A DNA stretch of 64,000 bases from Malaya genurostris (Eukaryota; Arthropoda; Insecta; Diptera; Culicidae). The DNA lies in NCBI RefSeq assembly GCF_030247185.1, contig NC_080572.1, forward strand, positions 41,074,896 through 41,138,895, read 5' to 3'. The notes beneath the pieces were generated by a model. The model made no database searches, was not told the origin of the DNA, and worked only from the letters and a program-made list of their open reading frames with translations. Both the position numbers and the translations under genes were made by a program. The stretch's first letter is position 1. Every line of letters starts with the position of its first letter. Shown one piece after another: positions 56,486-64,000 of this stretch.

Positions 56486-57989
56486 CAAATCAAGTCAAAT
56501 AAACAACCATTTATTCTCAAACTCAAATCAATCCGCCTCCCAGCATGTATTTTGCTAATTCATTTGTTTCGGTAAATTGATAAACGTCCCCAGCATTATT
56601 GTACCGTCATCATCAATCGTCATCGTCATTATCAACGGCATCGGCAAGAGACGCCAGTAAATTGGATGAATCGGCCGTCAGCACCACAATCAAACTGGGC
56701 GACCAGCAGTTGTAGTTGATTTCATAAATGAAATTTATACTTCAAAAGAAAGTGATAGCCCCGACCCCTGTCTACTATGCGCGACGGATCAATGCTACAA
56801 GAACTCGGGAGTTTCGGGGGGTGCTGGTTTCAGAAACTGACCCGATATTAAAAACGATATATCAAAACAAACGGGGCCGGGACAGGCAGTAAAACAGACT
56901 CTGACTGGACCAGACAATGCAGCATATTGCACTTTGGGCGAACGTTTTAATTATGATATTCAATAAACTCAATTTCATTCTCTCGACTGGGAATTCGTGC
57001 AAGGGGATTCAAAGAAAAGAAATGAGGGCACTGCTGTTCTGTGTGCCAGTCCCAGTGAAGGGCGGGATGTGCCAATTTTCGACCCGCTTCTGTCTTCTCA
57101 TTTTTTCTTTCTGCATGGAAATACCATGCGAAAGCGACACATTATTAATGGTGATGGTTGACATTCATTCGCATAAACATATCTTCGTCTTCGCGTGGAG
57201 CACGGCCCGCGACCCTCGCACATATTATGCTACACTTATTCCGGTTCGGGTTCGGCTCATATCCGCGCGCGTAGCAGTCCACAGATGCACGCCTGATTTC
57301 CGAGAAGTCATTTAGATCAATTACGCTCGGGATGCTGCTACTGCTGTTGCTACTGTGTCCTAGTGCCACTGACTAAACCATGCTGCTCGGTTCTGCTGCC
57401 GACACTTGTTCCCTGCTGTGTTCTAGCCGTCATTTTTCGCTTTGCCGATGACATTACTGCTACCGGCTGACTGGTTGCCTGCTTGCTTCAACTGATGACG
57501 ATGCGACCCAGTGAATTATGCTCGCCATGAAATATGTGCCGTTCGCAGTACGGGTGGTGATCGGAGGGACCACCAACCACCAGTGGCACTTTGGTTGATT
57601 CTGTCTGTTGTTGTTGTTGTTGTTGTTGTTGTTATTGCTGTCGCGTTATGACAAGCGTGGTAGGCTAGCTAGCAGATGGGACCTTCTTGTACTACTCTTA
57701 ATGTTGTTTTGCCTGCAAAAAACCAGGCTGATTTAGGTTAGGGGAGGCTCCATTACGGGAACGCAGACAGTATTTGATGTAATTTACTGGAAAATAATGG
57801 TTTGCTGCGATTGAAGACAGATCGACGTCATTATATTTTAATTTCTTCTATTGTATTTTAACACAATATATCGCTAATGATTGTCTTTTTCTATTTTTTT
57901 TCTGCAGGTGTATAATTGATTTCAACTTTAACTGATGAGTTACTTAAGTTAATCTAATGTAGTTGGCACATGGTTGAAAAAATACAATC
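56486..57989. other. Repeat-poor island, no gene recognised
   Basis: 56560-57720 is G+C-richer with CpG and unique in the window. It includes a (TTG)n run at 57606-57633. The 132-codon frame at 56917-57315 (plus) and the 74-codon minus frame overlapping it are unrecognised. Candidate host regulatory or untranslated sequence; unproven. Confidence 0.3.
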
Positions 57990-60512
57990 ACTTACTATCA
58001 GGTACAATTTAAAATTCTAATTTTAAGGTACATAAGAACGCTGTCGTATGTCTGTTCCAGAAAAGCGAAAAGCGTTTTCTACTTTTTGTTCCAGAAAAGC
58101 GAAAAGCGTTTTTTTCTGACTTTTGGTTCCGGTGTTATAGCGCGATATGTGAAAATTTTTCAATTTCTCGAGTATTTTTTTCAAAAGTGATGGCGAAACG
58201 AGGTGCAATTTTTTATAAAATTGACTGGTAAATTCATCTAGTTGGCAGACCTTGTTAGTTAGTGGATATATAAATCTACTTTGGGAGTACTAGTCCCCGG
58301 TTTCCGCTTCCGAACGCGTTGGTAATAGTGAAGAAAAGCTCCAAAACTGGAACTCACTTCGATTTCTTAGAAACCGTTAAACCGATTTTCACAAATCATG
58401 ATTCAAATTAATGCTCTCATAATCTGAATCTTTCTTAGATACTGTGCAATTTCATCCAGATTCGACCTCCGGTTCCGAAATTATAGGGCGATGAGTATCA
58501 AAACTTTCAAACTTTTCTACAAAGTGATACAAAACCAGTACGCATCGGTACGTGCAGGTACGGAAGAATAAAACACCACTGCCTAGCACAATGCGTGCCT
58601 TGTTCAATTTTGTATAGCGAGCAGGCTTGCCACATTTAAATCTATATTAACTTGAGATGATGGTAGTTTATACGAGAGAAAGTTTTTGATTTCATTCAAG
58701 TTTGAAAAAAAATCTTAACAGAATCTTCTAGTAATGTTTTTGAAAATATAAGTAATAGGAGAAAGGCATCATTACACCACTAGGTGGATTCAAAAAGGTT
58801 TTTTAACCAGCAAAACCTAGTTTAATTCACCTAGTGGTGTAATGATGCCTTTCTCATATTACTCATTACATCGAAAATATTACTGTGGAATTCGTAAAAA
58901 CAACTGTTCATTGAATAGGGATAGGAAAGTTCGGACTTAATCTAACAAACTCTACAAGTCTTGTTTACCTGTAGTTCCGGAACCGGAAGTAGTATCCACA
59001 ACATACTTTTCCTTTGAACATATAAGTTTGTGAAAATCGATTTGGCCATCTTGAAGAAAAGTGAATGAGATCCTTTTTGCAGTTTTTAATCACCATTCCT
59101 CTTCTTCCGAAACCGGAGTAAGATGACCGGAATAGCCGAAGTTGGTTCGTTTGCCAGTAACAAATATGACCTCCAAATTGGATCAGTTTTGAGCCTAGTT
59201 TAACCTAGACCTCTTGCTCTATTTCGATTGAACCAATTAAACGAAATCTAACAAACGAAGCCAGCCTGTGTTTCTGTTACTTCTGCATATGTATGTCAAG
59301 CTAAACAGCATGAATCAGCAACATAAAACATGTAGTAGAATTATTGTTTTTATTATTATTATTGACATCACTACACCATCGGTACAGTATTACTGCACTA
59401 CCGGATGTGAAAATTTCATATTTCTTCAAATAAATTTGAATTCATTGACATTCGTTTATCCTTTCGGTCGTACTGATCATAAAATAGCTATAATTTTTAT
59501 CCACCGCAGCACCGTCTTTTACCAATATTACACACTAGCAGCAGACATCCGTAACCGTTTCATTTTCTTCATAGGCGTGTATGAAATAGAACAAAGCACG
59601 CATCGTTTGTTTTTGTTTGTGTCGTTCTATATGGCGATTTGAAAACTTTGGCACTCATCGCCTTGTAACTGCGGAACCGGAAATCGGATCCGGATGAAAT
59701 TTCATAGCTTTGAAGATAATATGAGCTTTAATTCAAATCAAGATATGTGAAAATCGGTTCAAGCATCGAAGAAAAATCGAAGTGAGTTCTATTTTTTAAG
59801 TTTTTCTGCACCACTTTCGGTGCTTCCGGAACAGGAAAAGGGGGGAGTACCAGTAGTACCGAATTATTCTTTTATACCCACAAACTAACAAGCTCTACAA
59901 ACTAGAAGAATTTATCAGACAGCTTTATGGGATTTGTACCTGTTTTTGACAATCGTTCGTGAAAATTGGTAATTTTCCACTTATCACGTTTTAATTCCGG
60001 AACCGGAAGTCGGATCTGAATAAAACATTTTTAGGAAACTATAAGACCTTTCAATTGATTCCTAGTTTGCGAAAATAGGTTTAGCCGTTTCAGAGAAAAT
60101 TGAATGCACACTTTTTCTCTAATTTTTACATATTACTCAGTTACTCCGGAACCAGAAGTCAGATCCAAATGAAATTCAATAGCATAAGACCTTTTATTTG
60201 AATCTTAGTTTGCGTATCTCCGGAACCGGAAGTCGGATCGGGATGAAATTCAATAGCAGGCTGTGGGACCATGAGACCTATCATTTGAATCTTGGTTTGT
60301 GAAAATCGGTTCAGCCATCTCCGATAAAAGTGAGTGCATATTTTTGTCACACACACACACGCGCGCACACACACACACGCACACATTTGCTCAGTTTGCT
60401 CAGTTCGTCGAGCTGAGTCGAATGGTATATGACATTCGGCCCTCCGGGCCTCGGTTATAAAGTCGGTTTTCACAGTGATTGCATAACCTTTCTATATGAG
60501 AAAGGCAAAAAC
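57990..60512. repeat. Family A inverted-repeat element, copy B
   Basis: 58120-58510 matches 22000-22400 in the same orientation. 58970-60480 carries the modules in reverse (ggaaccggaagtcggatc near 60000 and 60220). Two outer ends face each other near 58765-58850 (cacctagtggtgtaatgatg in both orientations, about 30 bp apart). The block ends tatatgagaaaggcaaaaac at 60512, like copy A at 26485. No ORF; the 124-codon frame at 59268-59642 is not recognised. Confidence 0.7.
60348..60384 (+). repeat. (CA)n microsatellite in family A
   Basis: An impure ca/gc run at the position equivalent to the (CATA)n array of copy A. Confidence 0.9.
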
Positions 60513-60544
60513 GAGTTTTTTTTATTTCAGAGAATTTGTAATCA

Positions 60545-61600
60545 ATCGGTTGCCTTCAACATTTTCTGTAGAAATCTGTAATATGAAGATAATTATACAT
60601 TCTCTTGAGGTCTGAGAACAGGAAAAAGTCACTGGGGGCCAAATCTGGAGAATACGGTGGATGAGGGAGCAATTCGAAGTCCAATTCGTTCAATTTCAGC
60701 ATGATTTTCGTCGACTTGTGACACGGTGCATTGTCTTGATGAAACAAAACTTTTTTCTTCTTCAAATGAGGCCGTTTTTTTAAATTTCGTCCTTCAAACG
60801 CTCTAATAACGCTATATAATAGTTACTGTTGATAGTTTTTCCCTTTTCAAGGTAGTCGATGAAATTTATACCATGCGAATCCCAAAATACAGACGCCATA
60901 ACCTTACCGGCCGATTGTTGAGTCTTTCCACGCTTTGGGTTCGGTTCATCGCGTGCAGTCCACTCAGCTGACTGTCGATTGGACTCCGGAGTGAAGTGAT
61001 GGAGCCATGTTTCGTCCATTGTTATATATCGACGAAAAAAATCGGTTTTATTTCGATATAACAGCTCCAAACACTGCTCAGAATCATCAATTCGTTGTTG
61101 TTTTTGATCGATTGTGAGCTCACGCGGAACCCATTTTGCTCAAAGCTTTCTCATATCCAAATATTCGTGAATAATATGTCCAACACGTTCCTTTGATATC
61201 TTTAGGGTGTCAGCTATCTCGATCAACTTCACTTTACGGTCATTGAAAATCATTTTGTGGATTTTTTTTCACGTTTTCATCGATAACAGCCTCTTTTGGA
61301 CGTCCACTGCGTTCATCGTCTTCGGTGCTCATATGACCAGTACGAAATTTTGCAAACCACTTACAAATTGTTGCTTCGCCCGGTGCAGAGTCTGGATAAC
61401 ACTCATCAAGCCATTTTTTGGTATCGGCGGCACTTTTTTGCATCAAAAAGTAGTGTTTCATCAACACACGAAATTCCTTTTTTCCATTTTTTTCACAATA
61501 ACAAAAGTAGCTTCACTCAAAATGCAATATCTCACAAACTAATAATCAGACAGCTGTCAAATTCATACATGTATCTTTTGAAGGTTGGTACTAACTGAAA
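60545..61600 (-). pseudogene. mariner DD34D transposase, C-terminally truncated
   Basis: Start MEKKEFRVLMKHYF at 61497 (the open frame resumes at 61467). The first HTH is readable (WLDECYPDSAPGEATICKWF, FRTGHMSTEDDERSGRPKEA). After a gap of frameshifts, 60780-61070 gives YITMDETWLHHFTPESNRQS (first Asp), QSAGKVMASVFWDSHGINFI and DYLEKGKTINSNYYIALLER. 60556-60765 gives HQDNAPCHKS (second Asp) and, 34 residues later, SPDLAPSDFFLF. The protein breaks off after DLKRM next to the family-A end. The right inverted end is probably near 61575-61600. Close relative of the 40498 copy. Confidence 0.85.
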
Positions 61601-64000
61601 ATGGTATGGATTTAATTCTAGTGGTGCCCTCTCATAGAAACGATACGAACTTTTCAGCCGATCTGTTAGACATAGAAAACAATTGCGAAAAACAGTTTTG
61701 TACAAAAATTGATTTTAAAGTGTTTCAAACTTGTTTCAAATATCCGAAAACTTTTATGTTAGACCTACAGTTCCTTCATCAAAGTTTTTTCTTTAGAAGT
61801 TCTGAAACTTCGTAGAAGACATTGTTTTTCCTATCTCCTTAGGGAAAAAAGTTGTTGAAATAAACTTTTATCTTGTATCATTTCACTGTAATCAAATCAG
61901 ATATATTTTTATGAATGAGTTCTCCAAAGGAATTATTTGTATCAATTCACTGGTCTAGTAACTAGTTATGTTCACGTTTTTATCGATTCAAACTGCTGTG
62001 ACGTGAATTATGCAAGTCACATGGTGCTACTGGAGTTTACATTTTCAAAATGGTGCCGATATAATCATAACACAACAAAAAATTGTCTTTCTCGTCAGGT
62101 GGGTAAAAGTTGCTTATCATCAGAGGAAAACGTGCTTAAATCTTTTCAGTATTGATTTTGCCAGATTGTTCAATTTACTTTGTGAGTCGTTCGAACCGAG
62201 CAAGGGGCAATTGTTTTCATCGATATGCACCTGCAGAAACATTACATTCGAAGAAAGGACATTTAGGATTGTAAAAATTCGTTCATTTGATCTTTTTCCG
62301 GACCAACAAATCGACACTGAAAACTGGTTTTGGTATTCTCTTTTATTCAAATAAACAAATCTAAAATTAATCATTTGTCATTTGAGTGTTTTGTAAACAA
62401 AATGTGAATTTTTTTGAAATCAGAGTGTGATCCAGAGAGTTTCACTTTCTCTTTATGATTAAATCGCTTACTTAACATGTTATGCTAATTTTCGACGCAA
62501 ACAATACACTTTAACGAATGGTCATCACGTTTCCCTTGATCTCAAATTTCCTAGACGGAACTCAGTATTGATATGTATGAGCAAAACCGCAATGTTTTGC
62601 GAGTTCCAGCGCCCTAATCTTACTCTTCGGAGGAGAACACTTTTTTGTCACTAAACACCCAGCGATAGCTGGGGCTCCTCGTGAAACTGAATAGCACAAA
62701 CGGAACGTCATAGAACCACATTAGATTTCCATGATAGAGTAATAAAATTAAATTAGAATCCGAACCAGAAGCAGAACTTGAAACAGAGACGAACTCGTCC
62801 CGTTCACTCGATGGGGTTGATCAGGAGGTTATTGAATGAGGGGATAAAAGTGCGTGATTCGAGTTTCTTCTTTTCGCTTCGTTTCTTCTGCATGATTGCC
62901 ATAAGCACGTACGGCGATTAGAATTTCGATCAGAACAACTTGCTTGGTAGCGAAGAAACGTTCTACCATCGAGTAGCGGAAAATATAATTCTGGGCGAGC
63001 CCGAATACCAATCTTATGCTCCATGCTCCAACGGTGGAGGGTTGCTTTTTTGTCGACTGAGACCACCCTTGGAGACTCGGGTCGGTTGTCTGATGGTGGT
63101 TATGCTGCGGCTACCGCAACACTTTGCTCTACTAATTAATGCCAGCTACGGCCGCTGTCCGGGACCGAGTCTTGGAACCGAATGACGAAACGAGGTTGAC
63201 GAGGAATGGGAATCAGCTAGAATCCGCTGAACAGAGCCGCTCTGCTTTGATTACTCTAGCGCGGATTTAATTCAATTCACAGTTTGTGGCTCAGAGGCCC
63301 CGCGGTTAATGATCTGCTGTGATACCAGCCGAACCGTTTGTCCTCTTCGGAATGATCCCCACTCTGAAACTGTCGACGGCGCGACTGCTCGTAAAACTGC
63401 CATGCCGGGATGGGAAATAAATTGGTTCAAGATGAGATTGCAGGATTATTAATATAGGTTTTAATTTTTGGGTGGGGGTAATTAATATTGATGGATTAAA
63501 TTTTATGGACGGATTTGTTTTGGATTTGTAAATGATGTAAATGTAAATGATTTTCATAATTTCAGACTTGAGGTTTGCATTGAGTGAGCCCCGATAAACT
63601 TTAATCAGATGGAACCAGCGATAGCTGCCACGTATTTGTTCGAAGAATCTACAGAGCTTTTATCATTGTTGTTTTGAAATCATCTTCATCGAATTTCTAC
63701 ATGGCAAGGCAAACCATGATACCTTTTCGATTTGTTTGTTATGCCATACCGGGATGATCAGCACAGAATGTTATCAATATTGTATCTTGATCTTGATATT
63801 TATATTTCATTATCAGAACAAATCCCGATTATATTGTAGTTAGTCTGGATAACACTGAATTGACAATTAGTTTATCAATATACACAATATTGAATGTGAC
63901 ATCAAATTATATGCACAGGTTTGAATAATACTTAGTTCAATTAAAAACTACTCTAGATAATATTCGATCGTTTTTCTCTTACTGTGGCATCTCTAGTTAT
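61601..64000. other. Unassigned to window end
   Basis: A+T-rich to about 62580, then a G+C-richer unique stretch (62600-63420) with overlapping frames on both strands (62821-63066 minus, 62940-63185 plus) and no recognised domain, then A+T-rich again to the end. No repeats shared with the rest of the window noticed. Confidence 0.3.

Noticed and set aside
1..64000. CRISPR arrays, bacterial operons, rRNA genes
   Set aside because: The repeats are transposon- and satellite-like without spacer structure; composition and element types are eukaryotic.

Overview
This window looks like A+T-rich, repeat-dominated nuclear DNA of an insect, most likely a culicine mosquito. The evidence is several Tc1/mariner groups side by side (mariner DD34D, an ITmD37E-like group, a DD41D group), tRNA-derived SINEs with polymerase III boxes, many TA-flanked MITEs, an 8-bp-TSD hAT-type element, and non-LTR retrotransposon remnants. 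I found no host protein-coding gene, tRNA, rRNA or CRISPR array that I can defend. The window reads as intergenic DNA or the interior of a very large intron. The species call is inference.

Layout. 0-5 kb: a MITE, an ITm transposase relic, and one mariner apparently split into two pieces (655-1297 and 3064-3330) by later insertions, then two fold-back MITEs. 5.3-8.5 kb: a composite element with about seven tandem ~260-bp units. 8.5-11.3 kb: unassigned. 11.3-13.3 kb: a 2-kb fold-back element whose ends read 7-23-9 like recombination signal sequences (Transib-like). 13.5-14.9 kb: an ORF1-only retroposon with 14-bp target duplications. 15.0-15.8 and 17.2-18.0 kb: two non-autonomous DNA elements. 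18-21 kb: unassigned. 21.6-26.5 kb: a large inverted-repeat family (family A) holding a SINE and a 2.1-kb palindromic element that carries a 142-codon ORF. 29-32.4 kb: a MITE and a TATA-box-bearing repeat with a near-consensus histone-type 3' stem-loop and a 135-bp higher-order tandem array. 33.1-34.3 kb: a complete but decayed ITmD37E-like element with a perfect 128-bp palindrome. 38.3-39.2 kb: a DD41D element. 40.5-42.2 kb: a nearly full-length mariner plus a mariner fragment. 42.7-43.4 kb: an ITm relic. 46.0-49.1 kb: a CAGGGTGGC-ended element with a SINE inside. 49.3-50.4 kb: another TA element. 51.4-55.4 kb: a 4-kb hAT-type element containing a mariner relic, a MITE and a second ORF1-only retroposon. 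58-60.5 kb: family A again. 60.5-61.6 kb: another mariner relic.

These parts do not work together as a pathway; they are layered insertions. The order can be read from nesting and target-site duplications. Seven or so repeat-poor, G+C-richer islands (about 8.6-10.1, 18.6-20.9, 27.8-28.6, 35.0-36.5, 44.2-45.2, 56.6-57.7 and 62.6-63.4 kb) are the best places to look for host regulatory or untranslated sequence. The most novel observations are the ORF1-only retroposon family with matching 5' and 3' ends in two copies, the RSS-like termini of the 2-kb fold-back element, the palindromic element with its ORF, and the histone-type stem-loop inside a repeat.
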